DNA from: Aromatoleum bremense
Lineage (GTDB): Bacteria; Pseudomonadota; Gammaproteobacteria; Burkholderiales; Rhodocyclaceae
NCBI RefSeq assembly: GCF_017894365.1
Contig: NZ_CP059467.1
Span: 1,364,001 to 1,428,000, forward strand
Reading direction: 5' to 3'
DNA: 64,000 nucleotides
Shown: piece by piece, positions 50,201 through 58,687 of the stretch
How the letters are laid out: each line of letters begins with the position of its first letter
How positions within the stretch are numbered: the stretch's first letter is position 1
Notes under the pieces: generated by a model
The model's input: only the letters and a program-made list of their open reading frames with translations
Database searches by the model: none
Told to the model about the DNA's origin: nothing
Translations under genes and position numbers: made by a program

Positions 50201-50213
50201 GGCTATAGGTCAT
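47208..50213 (-). CDS. SNF2-family helicase of a defence operon
   Basis: A 1,001-residue SNF2/RapA-type ATPase. Motifs are GVILADEVGLGKTIEAGLLI (I), VIDEAHRLRN (II), LLTATPLQNS (III) and RIEQRIGRCHRYGQ (VI). The last 150 residues form a long charged coiled coil (LEREIKELDRQIKEARTKSK and onward), a feature of defence-associated versions. I start at ATG 50213; a TTG at 50231 is also in frame. It is similar in type to the DrmD helicase of DISARM class 1, but no drmA, drmB or drmC is present. It heads the minus-strand run mntA-hepT-dinD'-mod-orf-res. Confidence 0.85.
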   Translation of the reverse strand: MTYSPHQLAYFAHQLTRRAASNSMDRMAGALLDAQVDLNPHQIDAALFATSNPLSKGVILADEVGLGKTIEAGLLIAQKWAERKRRILVITPANLRKQWHQELADKFGIAAGLLEAKSYRQAIKDGATNPFDLAGNGATVLICSYQFAAGKAQDVQSVPWDLVVIDEAHRLRNVYKPENKTARILRDALTLPHKVLLTATPLQNSLLELYGLVSFVDERVFGDLDSFRAQFGQPGGQLRDAASFDALKNRIAPICKRTLRRQVEAYVKYTRRIPMLQEFVPGADETRLYNYVSEFLQRPSLYALPNSQRQLITLVLRKLLASSTFAIAGALETLIKRLSGQLSQTLDEKSATTDLADELDQDYEALDELADELDAVADGSTKVSTAAEIAAIRAEVGELESFRNLAISITENAKGTALLQALNVAFGKLDELGAAKKAIVFTESRRTQDYLMKLLAGTEHGSGVVLFNGSNNDAKAKEIYADWAARHAGTDRVTGSRTADTRAALVDYFRDESGKGGSIMIATEAGAEGINLQFCSMVINYDLPWNPQRIEQRIGRCHRYGQKHDVVVVNFLNRDNDADRRVYELLAQKFQLFDGVFGASDEVLGAVESGVDFERRIAEIYQTCRHPEAIHTAFEQLQLDLAGEISDAMLNARKALLENFDEDVQERLRLRNMDARASLGKLERLLMRFTRAALNGHASFDADDTGFLLTRLPDGVQDGKSTAIPLGRYELPRRNEEAHIYRMAHPLAQGLIDHAQHVPLAPSKLVLDYNAYGAKVSVIEALRGKTGTLMVEHLRIQSLGATEEHLLAAAIDANGNVFDADVTDRLLGMPGHAVPLPRVDAAPVQQSRSDDLAPAQQNMLDFAAANVPIPPALLQQIDQQKALVIADLESRNLTFFTQETEKLDAWADDLKVGLEREIKELDRQIKEARTKSKGAATLADKLQAQKEQRDLEGQRDKKRRELFDRQDQIQARRDSLIDELEQQLGQQVTTTRLFAVEWELP

Positions 50214-50259
50214 CTCGTGTCGCTTTTCCAAGGATGACGGATAGTACTATGGCGTTGAT

Positions 50260-50454
50260 CTATCGTCCCCAATGCCCCTCGAAGTCAAAAGATAGCTGCC
50301 GCTGGTGCCGAATGGCGAGGAGGTAAATCGCTCCGTCGATCAACGCATGGAGCAGCAGGTATTCCTTGAGGACGTCTTTGGTCAGGAATCGCTTGATCTC
50401 TTCAAGATTGCGCTCGAAATTGGCGGTGAATTTGACGACCGGCCGCTTCGCCAT
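50260..50454 (-). pseudogene. RelE/ParE-type toxin remnant with internal deletion
   Basis: A 64-codon frame. The start MAKRPVVKFTANFERNLEEI and the end YLLAIRHQRQLSFDFEGHW fit the two ends of a RelE/ParE-superfamily protein that, as I remember it, is about twice as long. The middle seems to be missing after RFLTK. No antitoxin gene is visible upstream. The frame remains open, so a shortened product could be made, but I expect it to be inactive. Confidence 0.45.
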
Positions 50455-50513
50455 GCCTGGCACCCGATGAGTCAGGGGCTACGACGGCGTTTGAGGGATG
50501 AAGTTCGAGGGAT

Positions 50514-50539
50514 AAAAAAAGGGGCGCTTGCGCACCCCC
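50514..50539 (-). terminator. Rho-independent terminator after the DUF1329 gene
   Basis: On the minus strand GGGGTGCGCAAGCGCCCC is followed by a run of seven T (50514-50520). The stem has one bulged base and a four-base loop. It ends the export operon at 50.6-57.3 kb and insulates the defence operon downstream. Confidence 0.75.
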
Positions 50540-50561
50540 GATTTTCACGAGCCCCGAAAAC

Positions 50562-51866
50562 TCAGTTGCTCCCCCGCATGTTCTGCACCGAAAAGAGCCG
50601 GGTCGGGCTCATGTCCTGCTCGAGATGGACCTTGAAGCTGCCGGTCGTGCAGTGCTTGGCCTGGACGTCGGTGATGCTGAAGCCGTCGTTGATCGCGACG
50701 CCGCGCCCGGCGTTCTTCGGCAGGTGGTTCTCCGAATCGGTGTAGGCGACGATGAAGGTCTTCCACAGTTCGCCCTTGCGGTCGTAGATCTCGTTGAGGC
50801 TGAGCGCGTACGTTTCGGCGTCCACGTAATGGGTGCGCCGGCTGATGACGTGGTTCGGGTCGACCGGCACCGAATCGATGACGTAGGTCTTGCGCAGCTG
50901 CCAGGTCACGTTCGGGAAGCACTCCCCCTCGCCGCCGAAATCGATGAACTTGAAGCCATCCGCCTCTTTGCGCTCCTCGGCGAGCTTCTGCTTGTTGTGC
51001 GCGTAGAACGGCACCAGCAGATTCACGGTCCCCTTGTACTCCCACTTCATGTCGCGCATGCGCCCGTTGTAGCCTTCGAAATCCTCCACCATCAGGTCCG
51101 AGCCGAGGAAGGGGTCGGTGACCTGGTTCGACGCGAGCCGGCGCACGCGGCGCTGGAAGCCGAGGTACAGATACACCTCGTCGAGCTTCGCGTCGTCGGA
51201 AAACCGGCTGATCAACAGCTGCGTGTCCTTCAGGTCCTGCGGCTCGTGCACTTTCAGGTAGCCGGAGCGCAGCAACTGCGCGGGGTTCGGCGACACTTCC
51301 GGGCGCGGCTCCTGATCGACGCGGTGCTTCCACTGGATGATGTGATATTCCTGCTTGAGGCTGCGTTCGGTCTTGCCGCTGGCCATGTTCTTGTAGTCCA
51401 TGTACCACGGCCAGATCGTGTAGCTGTCGCCGATGCGGTTGTTGTGCTGGAAGTTCCAGAACACTTTTTCGCCGGCCCGCGCATCTTTCGCGTCGGGCTC
51501 CTGCGGGAACGGACGCCCGGCGATGAAGCCGGTGAGATCGCCGACGCTCGCGCCCAGGGCCGCCTTGCTGAGGTTGGCCCGCGTCGCGTCGATGTAGTTC
51601 CTGCTGATGCTGAACGAATAGGTCTCGCCGACCGTCAGCGTCGTCTGGCCGTTGCGGATGAACTGCGCCATGCTCGGGATCAGCGCCGCCTTGAACTGGT
51701 CCACGTTGCTCTTGTCGATCACCGTCCCCGGCGTGAGCCCGGCCACGGTCGGCACGCCGTTTTTGTAGGGGAAAAAGGACTTCTCCACGTCCGCGTCGGT
51801 GGCGGCTTGCGCGCCCCCGAGCAGACCGGCGGCGCACAGCACGCACGTCAATGCCTTCAGCTTCAT
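50562..51866 (-). CDS. DUF1329 periplasmic protein
   Basis: A 434-residue secreted protein. Residues 1-21 are a signal peptide ending GGAQA/ATD. Family segments include KSFFPYKNGVPTVAG, NFQHNNRIGDSYTIWPWY and SRRTHYVDAETYALSLNEIYDRKG (given by region). The fold is thought to be LolB-like. GGAGG lies eight bases before the ATG. It follows DUF1302 by 18 bp, a pairing common in bacteria that degrade sterols, terpenes and aromatic solvents. It probably helps move a hydrophobic compound through the periplasm, an inference from context. Confidence 0.82.
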   Translation of the reverse strand: MKLKALTCVLCAAGLLGGAQAATDADVEKSFFPYKNGVPTVAGLTPGTVIDKSNVDQFKAALIPSMAQFIRNGQTTLTVGETYSFSISRNYIDATRANLSKAALGASVGDLTGFIAGRPFPQEPDAKDARAGEKVFWNFQHNNRIGDSYTIWPWYMDYKNMASGKTERSLKQEYHIIQWKHRVDQEPRPEVSPNPAQLLRSGYLKVHEPQDLKDTQLLISRFSDDAKLDEVYLYLGFQRRVRRLASNQVTDPFLGSDLMVEDFEGYNGRMRDMKWEYKGTVNLLVPFYAHNKQKLAEERKEADGFKFIDFGGEGECFPNVTWQLRKTYVIDSVPVDPNHVISRRTHYVDAETYALSLNEIYDRKGELWKTFIVAYTDSENHLPKNAGRGVAINDGFSITDVQAKHCTTGSFKVHLEQDMSPTRLFSVQNMRGSN

Positions 51867-51884
51867 TTGTCGATCCTCCCGAAT

Positions 51885-53894
51885 CTAGAACGTGTATTGC
51901 AGGGTGAACTGGAGCTCGTCTTCTTTCTGGGCCATGCCGATCGGCCCGGCGCGGAAGCGCCCCAGCGGCTCGTAGCCGGACAGGCCGAGCGAGCCGTCGT
52001 TCGGCCCCTGGCCCGGCGAGGCCGAGAACGGATGGAAGGGGTTGCAGGTGCGGCAGTCGTCGAACTTGCGCGCGCCCGTGCCGACCTTGATGTTCGCGCC
52101 GACGGTGAGCTTGAGCTGGTCGGTGACCAGCCAGTCGATCGAAGGTGCGATCGCGGTCGCGTCGGCCCTGACGTCGTGGGCCATGATCACCTGCGGGCTG
52201 ACCCGGTCGTTCATGTAGAAACCCTTCACGAGCAGCGTCACGATGTTGTTCTGCTCCCAGTCCGGCATGCCGACCTTGCCCAGCGGGCGCTGTTCGAGCT
52301 CGTGATCGAGCAGGTGCTGGCCGAAGAGCTGCCCGGAGATCAGGAACGCGCGGTCCTTGTTGAGGAACGGAATGAAGGTCGGCCGATCCCAGCCGATCAC
52401 GTAGCGGAACACGCGCGACTCGGAAAAGAGCCGCTCGCGCAGGCCGTTCGGGAACTCCTCGCCGTGGGTCAGCGCCGCTTCGAGCCGGAACACCGACTTG
52501 ATCGAATCGACCTGCAGGTCCATCGAGCCGCCGATCAGGTTGATGCGCGGGAAGTGGATGTCGAACGCGATCAGGTACGGATACGGATGCGGTTGCGGCA
52601 CGGTGTCGACTGCGCCGACCGGATCGAACGGGTTTCGCGCCGGAATGCCGCCGCGCAGCGACGGCAGCTGCGAGCGGTAGGTCAGCGCGTTCAGCGAGAA
52701 GCCGACGCCGGCCTTCTGCCCTTCGAGCTTGACACCGAGCTGCGTGTTGCTGAGCGACCAGCTCGGCATGTGCGCCTTGCGGATGCCGATCTGGTTCGGC
52801 CCGAAGTCGGTCGCCGCGAGCCCCGGCAGGCCGAGGTTCGCGAAGTTCGCGACGGTGCCGCCGTTGTCCCACAGGTTCTTCATGCCGCGCATGAAACAGC
52901 CCGCGTCGAGGATCACGTTCGGCGTGCCGCACTGGCCGATGTTGTGCGGGCGGAACTTGTCGAAGTTCCACACCACCGCGAAGTTCAGATCATCGAAGGT
53001 CTCCGTCGGCCCGGCGCGGTACTCGGCCTGGGCGATCCACATCGGGATGCGGATATCCTGGAGTTCGTCGTAGATGTTGTTGCGCGAATAGTCGACCGGG
53101 TTGATCACGTCGAGCACGCGGAACAGGTCCGTGCGGCCCCACACGACCTGCTGCTTGCCGACTTTCAGGAACAGGCCGGCGCCGTTGTCGAGCGGAATCG
53201 TCCCGGCGAAATACGCCTCGCGGATGAAGTCCAGCCGATCGTTGAATTCGGGCGCCTCGAGCTCGCTGCGGTCGGCGTCGAGGTAGTCGTCGATGCAGCC
53301 GCGCGAGTCCTCGTCGCAGGGGCGCACCGGCACGCCGAACGCGACGCCGCCGTCGGTGCGGGCCAGATGCGAGCCGAGGACCTCCATCCCTTCATTCGGG
53401 TTGTAGCGCGGCGCGCTCGGGTCCGTCGCGTTGAAGCCGAACGCCCCGCCGCCCGGCAGCCCGGCGAGCCCTGCGGTCAGCGGGTTGGCGGCGCTGCCGA
53501 GCCCCCCGCCGTGCGGCACCGACTGGCCCGGGATGCCGACCGTGTTTTCGAGCTGCACCGCGTGGCCCGCGCGCTTGCCGTACTTGTCGTCATTCATGCG
53601 ATAGACACCGTCGAAGGTGCCGCGCAGCTTCAGAAACATGCCGAAGTCGTCGAACGGGCCGCGCGCGCCGAGCTTGCGATCGACATCGACTTTGAGCGTG
53701 TTGCGAAATTTCGACAGGCCGACGTCCTTGCGGGCGAAGGTCGCGTTCTCGTAGGTCACATCGACCCGGGTGTCCGAATCGAGTTCGTTGCCGACTTGCG
53801 CCGCGGCCGGCTGCGCGATCCCCATCGCGAGCGTGACCAAGCCTGCCGAAACCAGACGCTTATCGTGTTTCGCCTTTGTTGAAGATGTCCCCAC
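51885..53894 (-). CDS. DUF1302 outer-membrane beta-barrel protein
   Basis: A 669-residue protein with a GTG start (53894) behind AAGGGGGG. The signal peptide ends AQPAAAQ/VGN near residue 33. The mature part has many short amphipathic strands and a C-terminal phenylalanine (LQYTF), typical of outer-membrane barrels. Conserved pieces include LKVGKQQVVWGRTDLFRVLDVINP (by position about 265-290). It contains a small group of cysteines (CDEDSRGC, CRTC). It would form the outer-membrane part of the transport system with the RND and DUF1329 proteins. Confidence 0.85.
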   Translation of the reverse strand: MGTSSTKAKHDKRLVSAGLVTLAMGIAQPAAAQVGNELDSDTRVDVTYENATFARKDVGLSKFRNTLKVDVDRKLGARGPFDDFGMFLKLRGTFDGVYRMNDDKYGKRAGHAVQLENTVGIPGQSVPHGGGLGSAANPLTAGLAGLPGGGAFGFNATDPSAPRYNPNEGMEVLGSHLARTDGGVAFGVPVRPCDEDSRGCIDDYLDADRSELEAPEFNDRLDFIREAYFAGTIPLDNGAGLFLKVGKQQVVWGRTDLFRVLDVINPVDYSRNNIYDELQDIRIPMWIAQAEYRAGPTETFDDLNFAVVWNFDKFRPHNIGQCGTPNVILDAGCFMRGMKNLWDNGGTVANFANLGLPGLAATDFGPNQIGIRKAHMPSWSLSNTQLGVKLEGQKAGVGFSLNALTYRSQLPSLRGGIPARNPFDPVGAVDTVPQPHPYPYLIAFDIHFPRINLIGGSMDLQVDSIKSVFRLEAALTHGEEFPNGLRERLFSESRVFRYVIGWDRPTFIPFLNKDRAFLISGQLFGQHLLDHELEQRPLGKVGMPDWEQNNIVTLLVKGFYMNDRVSPQVIMAHDVRADATAIAPSIDWLVTDQLKLTVGANIKVGTGARKFDDCRTCNPFHPFSASPGQGPNDGSLGLSGYEPLGRFRAGPIGMAQKEDELQFTLQYTF

Positions 53895-53942
53895 TTTGAC
53901 TACCCCCCCTTGAATTGCTTGTAGTTATTCCGGGCAACAAAC

Positions 53943-56318
53943 TCACGACACCTGCAGCACGCCGTCTTCGTCGAGATACGCCTTGGTGATGAACGCCGGC
54001 TTGAAGATCACGACCCACGCGGGCATCAGCAGCATTGCCGCCAGTGCGTTGAACACCAGCATCAGGCTCAGCAGCAGGGCCGAGTCGGCCTGGAAACGCA
54101 GGTCGGAAAGGAGCACCCACATGATCACGCCGGCGATCAGCGTCACCGCGGTGAACACGACCGCGAAGCCGGTAGTGCCCGCCGCGCGCAGCACCGCCTG
54201 GCCGAGGTCGCGGGTGGCCGCCATTTCCTCGCGGATGCGGTTCATGATGTAGATCGCGTAGTCGATGCCGACGCCGATGCCCACCGCGATGACCGGCACC
54301 GTATTGACGTTGATGCCGATGCCGTTGATCCCCATGTACGCGTAAGTCATCACCGTGGCGAACAGCATCGGCAGCACCATCAGCCAGCCGGCGTGCAGCG
54401 AACCGTAGAACACGGTGACGAACGCGAACGCGAGCACCAGCACCAGCGGCACGATCAGCCGGTTGTCGTCGTCGACCGCGTCGTTGATCGCGGCATTGAC
54501 GCCGATCGCCCCGCCGCCGAGGCGGATCGAAAAGTCCTCGATGTCGCCGATCTTCTCGATCCCCGCCTTCGCGACATGGATCGCGCGCTGGATCGTGTCG
54601 GCCTGCTTGTCCTTGTAGTAGAAGACCAGGTTCGCGTCGGTCTCGTCGGCGTTGAGGAACTCGTTGAGCGCGCCCGGAATCGGACTCGCCGCCATGTAGG
54701 CGAACAGCAGCCCGCCGACCCCCGCGGGCGACTCGGGAATCTGGTTCCAGCGCGGGTCGGTATTGTGGATCATGCCGTTGACCGCGCGCACCAGGCCCGG
54801 CAAGGCCTTCGTCCCGCCGAGCGCCGGATCGAGCAGCATGTGGTTCTGGAAGCGCTCGATCGCCTGCAGCACTTCCGGACGCTTCAAGCCGCCTTTCTCG
54901 CCGGTGCGCGCGACGATGTACAGCTCTTCCGAACCGGGGAAGCGCGCGTTGATCGCCCGCGACGAGACGTTGTAGTCGTGATCCGGATACAGCAGCGGCG
55001 AGCCGGATTCGGCTTCGCCGATCGTCACCCGCGCGCTCAGCATGCCGCCCGCGACGAACAGTCCCGCCGCGACGAACAGCACCGTCGCGGCGCCCTTGCG
55101 GTGGGCGACGACGCCGAACAGCCGCAGCACCAGCTGGTGCGCCCAGCCGCGGCGGTTCTCGGTCTTCTTCGGTTGCGGCAACAACAGCAGCAGCAGCGGC
55201 ACGACGAGCAGCACCGTGAAGAACACCGAGAACGCCCAGAATCCTGCGTAATAGCCGAGCTTGGTGTTGATCGGCGCGGCGCCGAGCGCGAGCACCAGGA
55301 TCCCGACCGCGTCGACGACGATCGCGAGCGCGCCCGGGCGGAACAGGTCGTCGAAGGCGGCGCGCGCAGCCGTCCGGCTGTCCTGGCTCGTCGCCAGCTC
55401 GTCGTAGTAGCGCTCGACGAGCTGGATGCTGTGCGACATCGCGCGCGCGGCGATCAGGAACGGGATCACGAGGTTCAGCGGATCGAGATTCCAACCCATC
55501 TTCGCGACGAAGCCGAGCCCCCAGATCGACGACAGCGCGATGCCGACGAGCGGCACCGCGACGCCGTAGAAGCGGCGGAAATAGCCGACCAGCAGAGCGA
55601 CCATCAGCAGCAGCGTGAACAGGAAGATCTGCAGGATCTGCGGCAGGTAGGTGTAGACCCAGCCGATCAGCACCGGCTGGCCGGTCGCGTGGATGCGGGT
55701 TCCGGCGACCTGTTCGCGCTCGCGCACCTGCTGCAGCTCCTGGAAGATCTTCTCGTAGTCGATCGTCCCGGCTTCGTTCATCTGCGCCTTGATCAGCGCC
55801 GCCTTCTGGTCCGGCGAGACGAGCAGGCCGTAGATGCGCGGATTGGCCATCACGTCCTTGCCGAACGCTTCGAGCTCGGCCGCGGAAAGCGCGCTTTGCT
55901 GCGGGTCGTAGTACGGCTGCGAGCGCATCTCCCCGCTTTCGGTGAGCCACACCTTGCGCGCGGTCCGGTGCGTGAGGCTCGAGACGAGGTTGTGATTGAC
56001 GCCCGAAAGGCTGTCGACCGCCTGGGTCATCCGGTGGATCAGCGCCAGCGTCTCGTTGCTGTAGATCGTTCCGGACTCGACCTCGACCGCGACGACGATC
56101 TGGTTCGCGCCGCCGAAGGTGTCGCGGATCTCGTTGTGCAGCTTGATGTAGTCGTGGTTCTGCGGCAGCAGGTCGGCGAACTCGGTGTGCATCTTCAGCG
56201 CCGGGATCTGCAGCGCGAAAAACACGGTGATCAGGAAGATCGCGCCGAGGACGAGTTTCGGGAACGCGAAGATCCTGGTCTCCAGCTGGTGCAGCGCATG
56301 GGTGAATTGGTGTCGCAC
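53943..56318 (-). CDS. RND-superfamily (MMPL-type) exporter
   Basis: A 791-residue inner-membrane protein with the two-fold RND layout: one helix near residue 25, a periplasmic domain to about 215, five to six helices (LQIFLFTLLLMVALLVGYF onward), then the same again with the second set after residue 620 (PLVLVLAFAFVTVFYG). Conserved acidic and glycine residues of MMPL proteins occur in VIAVGIGVGIDYAIYIMNRI. It has no periplasmic adaptor gene nearby, as is usual for this group. The substrate is probably hydrophobic. Confidence 0.87.
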   Translation of the reverse strand: MRHQFTHALHQLETRIFAFPKLVLGAIFLITVFFALQIPALKMHTEFADLLPQNHDYIKLHNEIRDTFGGANQIVVAVEVESGTIYSNETLALIHRMTQAVDSLSGVNHNLVSSLTHRTARKVWLTESGEMRSQPYYDPQQSALSAAELEAFGKDVMANPRIYGLLVSPDQKAALIKAQMNEAGTIDYEKIFQELQQVREREQVAGTRIHATGQPVLIGWVYTYLPQILQIFLFTLLLMVALLVGYFRRFYGVAVPLVGIALSSIWGLGFVAKMGWNLDPLNLVIPFLIAARAMSHSIQLVERYYDELATSQDSRTAARAAFDDLFRPGALAIVVDAVGILVLALGAAPINTKLGYYAGFWAFSVFFTVLLVVPLLLLLLPQPKKTENRRGWAHQLVLRLFGVVAHRKGAATVLFVAAGLFVAGGMLSARVTIGEAESGSPLLYPDHDYNVSSRAINARFPGSEELYIVARTGEKGGLKRPEVLQAIERFQNHMLLDPALGGTKALPGLVRAVNGMIHNTDPRWNQIPESPAGVGGLLFAYMAASPIPGALNEFLNADETDANLVFYYKDKQADTIQRAIHVAKAGIEKIGDIEDFSIRLGGGAIGVNAAINDAVDDDNRLIVPLVLVLAFAFVTVFYGSLHAGWLMVLPMLFATVMTYAYMGINGIGINVNTVPVIAVGIGVGIDYAIYIMNRIREEMAATRDLGQAVLRAAGTTGFAVVFTAVTLIAGVIMWVLLSDLRFQADSALLLSLMLVFNALAAMLLMPAWVVIFKPAFITKAYLDEDGVLQVS

Positions 56319-56327
56319 GGCCTCTCC

Positions 56328-57299
56328 TTACTTTTGGGTCACGGCGCTGGCGGTCATCGGGACGATTTCCACCATCCCCGCGCCGCCGGCGACGAGCAGC
56401 GCGTCGCCGTTCATCGAGAACGCGGTGCGCAGGTAGGGCGCGGCCCGCCCGCCCGCTGGCACCCATTCGCTGCCGGCCAGTTTCAGCACCAGGCCGTTCG
56501 CACCGACCGCGAACACGTCGTCGTTGTGCCGGGTCAGGCCGTACATCGGCGCACCGGTCGGGTTGCTCTGTTTCTCCCAGCTCGCTCCGCCATCGCGGGT
56601 GTGCAGGATCGTGCCGGCGAGCCCGCTCACCCACCCGGTGTCCGGATCGGTGAAGAGCGCGTCGTACGGGTAGAAATCGTTCGGAATCGGTGCGCCCGCC
56701 TGCCAGCTCGCGCCGCCATCCCGCGTCGTCATCAGGCTGCCGAATTCACCGGTGACGACGCCGTGAAGCGCGTCGATGAACTGGATCGTCGTGAACATCA
56801 GGTCCTCGCCGAGCGAGGTCGCCTGCCAGCTGGCGCCGCGGTCCGCGCTCGACAGGATCGTGCTGTCGCTGCCGACGACCCAGTACTGCCCGGCCGGATC
56901 GCAGGCGACGGCCAGCGGCGTCGCTTCGGTCGCGAGCGCCATGCTCGACCAGCTGCTCGCCGCGCCGTCGGCCACCCACACCCGGCGCTTGAAGTCGAGC
57001 GCGACGAAGCTGCCGTCCGGACACACCGCGACATCGACCAGCGACGCTTCGACGTCGACGACGTGACGCTGCCAGCGCTTGCCGGCATCGTCCGACCAGA
57101 CGATGACGCCGTTGGCGCCGACCGCCACGAGGACGCGGGAATTGCCGACGCCGGCCTGGAACTGATCGGAGCGCAGCACCGGCCTGGCCTGTTCGATCGC
57201 AACGTCGCTCAGATTCGCCGATGCGCTGCAGCCGAGCAGCACGGCTTGGGCCAGTGCAAACGGAAATATTAGAGAACGGAATCGGTCAATACCTGTCAT
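56328..57299 (-). CDS. YCF48-type beta-propeller lipoprotein
   Basis: A 323-residue protein. The signal peptide carries a lipobox (VLLGC), so Cys of LLGC is the likely lipidated residue. The rest has repeated WxxxxxG and DGGASW units (DDAGKRW, DRGASW, RDGGASW twice), typical of YCF48/BNR seven-bladed propellers. AGGGGG lies four bases before the ATG at 57299. It is the first gene of the operon, nine bases before the RND gene. Such proteins often assist assembly of membrane complexes. Confidence 0.85.
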   Translation of the reverse strand: MTGIDRFRSLIFPFALAQAVLLGCSASANLSDVAIEQARPVLRSDQFQAGVGNSRVLVAVGANGVIVWSDDAGKRWQRHVVDVEASLVDVAVCPDGSFVALDFKRRVWVADGAASSWSSMALATEATPLAVACDPAGQYWVVGSDSTILSSADRGASWQATSLGEDLMFTTIQFIDALHGVVTGEFGSLMTTRDGGASWQAGAPIPNDFYPYDALFTDPDTGWVSGLAGTILHTRDGGASWEKQSNPTGAPMYGLTRHNDDVFAVGANGLVLKLAGSEWVPAGGRAAPYLRTAFSMNGDALLVAGGAGMVEIVPMTASAVTQK

Positions 57300-57736
57300 C
57301 AAGCCCCCTTGAGGTCTGCCAATGGCTCCCCGCGTTGCGGGAAGCGAATCATTCAGCTGGGGCTGGATATTCCCGTGCGCCGACCGAATCGGCGCGCAGA
57401 AACCGCCGGGCGACTGCTGGCCGATTGGGTTCCGGCTCTCGGTCTGTAAGGAAAGAATTCCTGATGCCGCGCGACGTCCTGAAGGCAAGGCCTTCGGCGA
57501 CCGGTCGCTATCCACCAACTGCGGCGCCTATCCCCGGACTACCGATCGTTTGCGCGGCGTTGCGGCGTCGCGGGGCCGGGCGGCGACTGCCCGGCCCGGC
57601 CGGCAGCCCGCGGCGGCGGTTGCGAAGGAGTTGGCTCGCAGGCAGCATGCCGGAGGGCATCGACGCCCCGCGCGCCCACCGGCCCGCCCGACACCATCCG
57701 GCGATTCTTCCCCCTTCAACTTTTCGAGACTGCGAT
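57300..57736. other. Divergent intergenic region
   Basis: This 437-bp gap separates the export operon (leftward) from the SDR gene (rightward) and must hold both promoters. I could not find a convincing -35/-10 or -24/-12 pair, a hairpin terminator or a coding frame with family resemblance. Confidence 0.5.
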
Positions 57737-58537
57737 ATGGATTTGCAACTGCAGGGCAAGCACGCCCTCATCTCCGGCGGCAGCAAAGGCATCGGATTGG
57801 CCTGCGCGAAAGGGTTCCTCGAGGAAGGCGCCAGCGTCAGTCTCGTCTCGCGCGAAATGACCAACCTGGAAGCCGGCAGGCAGGCGCTGCTCGCGGCCTC
57901 CCCGGACGCCGCCGGCCGCATCTTCCTCTACAGCGGCGATCTCCGGAGCGCGGATGCCGCCGCGGCCATCGTCAAACGGGTCGAAAGCGAGTGCGGTCCG
58001 GTCGACGTACTCGTCAATTCGGCCGGGGCCGCAAAACGCACACCGCCCGACGAGCTGACGCCGCAGCATTGGCACGATGCGATGGATGCGAAGTATTTCA
58101 CCTACATCCACCTGATCGACCCGCTGGTCAAGCGCATGGCCGCGCGCGGCGCCGGCGTCATCGTCAACATCGTCGGCGCGGGCGGGAAAGTCGCCTTCCC
58201 GACCCACCTGCCGGGTGGTGCCGCCAATGCGGCACTGATGCTGGTCAGCGCCGGACTGGCCGCTGCATATGGCCCCCGGGGTGTGCGCGTCAATGCGGTC
58301 AACCCAGGCATCACGCTCACCGAGCGCATGAAGGAAGGGCTGGAGGCCGACGCCCGCCTGAACGGCATCACGCCGGCCGAAGCGCTCCAGCGCGCCAGTT
58401 CCGCGATGCCGCTCGGGCGTATCGCCACCCCGGAAGAAATCGCCAATGCGGTCCTTTTCCTGTGTTCGCCGAAAGCCGCTTACATTTCGGGGGCGATCCT
58501 GGCGATGGACGGCGCCGTCACGCCGATGGTCGTCTAG
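57737..58537 (+). CDS. SDR-family protein lacking the catalytic residues
   Basis: A 266-residue short-chain dehydrogenase/reductase fold. The nucleotide site is SGGSKGIGLACAKGF near residue 13 and the structural NSAG replaces NNAG. The catalytic Ser, Tyr and Lys are absent: where IVNISS-x-Y-x-x-x-K is expected, the sequence is IVNIVGAGGKVAFPTHLPGG followed by AANAAL. The C-terminal GRIATPEEIANAVLFL and SGAILAMDGA blocks are normal. I recall similar SDR-like proteins with THLPGGAANAAL in related bacteria. It may bind a nucleotide without reducing a carbonyl in the usual way. It is transcribed away from the export operon. Confidence 0.8.
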   Translation: MDLQLQGKHALISGGSKGIGLACAKGFLEEGASVSLVSREMTNLEAGRQALLAASPDAAGRIFLYSGDLRSADAAAAIVKRVESECGPVDVLVNSAGAAKRTPPDELTPQHWHDAMDAKYFTYIHLIDPLVKRMAARGAGVIVNIVGAGGKVAFPTHLPGGAANAALMLVSAGLAAAYGPRGVRVNAVNPGITLTERMKEGLEADARLNGITPAEALQRASSAMPLGRIATPEEIANAVLFLCSPKAAYISGAILAMDGAVTPMVV

Positions 58538-58687
58538 CGCGATGGAATCGGCCGCGGCAAACAGGAATGACGCACCGAAGTCCGGACATACGGACACGTG
58601 CAATCGCCGCATGCAGTGCCCTCCTTGGCCATTCCAGTCCAGCACTTCCCGGGTCTTCGTCGCATCCGAGTCCCGCCCGGCCCGACC

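Noticed and set aside
40189..50213. Identification of the defence locus as DISARM
   Set aside because: Only a SNF2 helicase and an adenine methylase are shared; drmA, drmB (DUF1998) and drmC (PLD) are absent, and res with a nuclease core is present instead.
50625..57272. Long plus-strand open frames antisense to DUF1329, DUF1302, the RND gene and the YCF48 gene
   Set aside because: Same shadow effect; the opposite strand holds well-recognised families with signal peptides and tight spacing.
57318..57340. Sigma-54-like promoter TGGCTCCCCGCGTTGC
   Set aside because: The GG-GC distance is 11 bases, not ten, and the -24 part lacks CAC.
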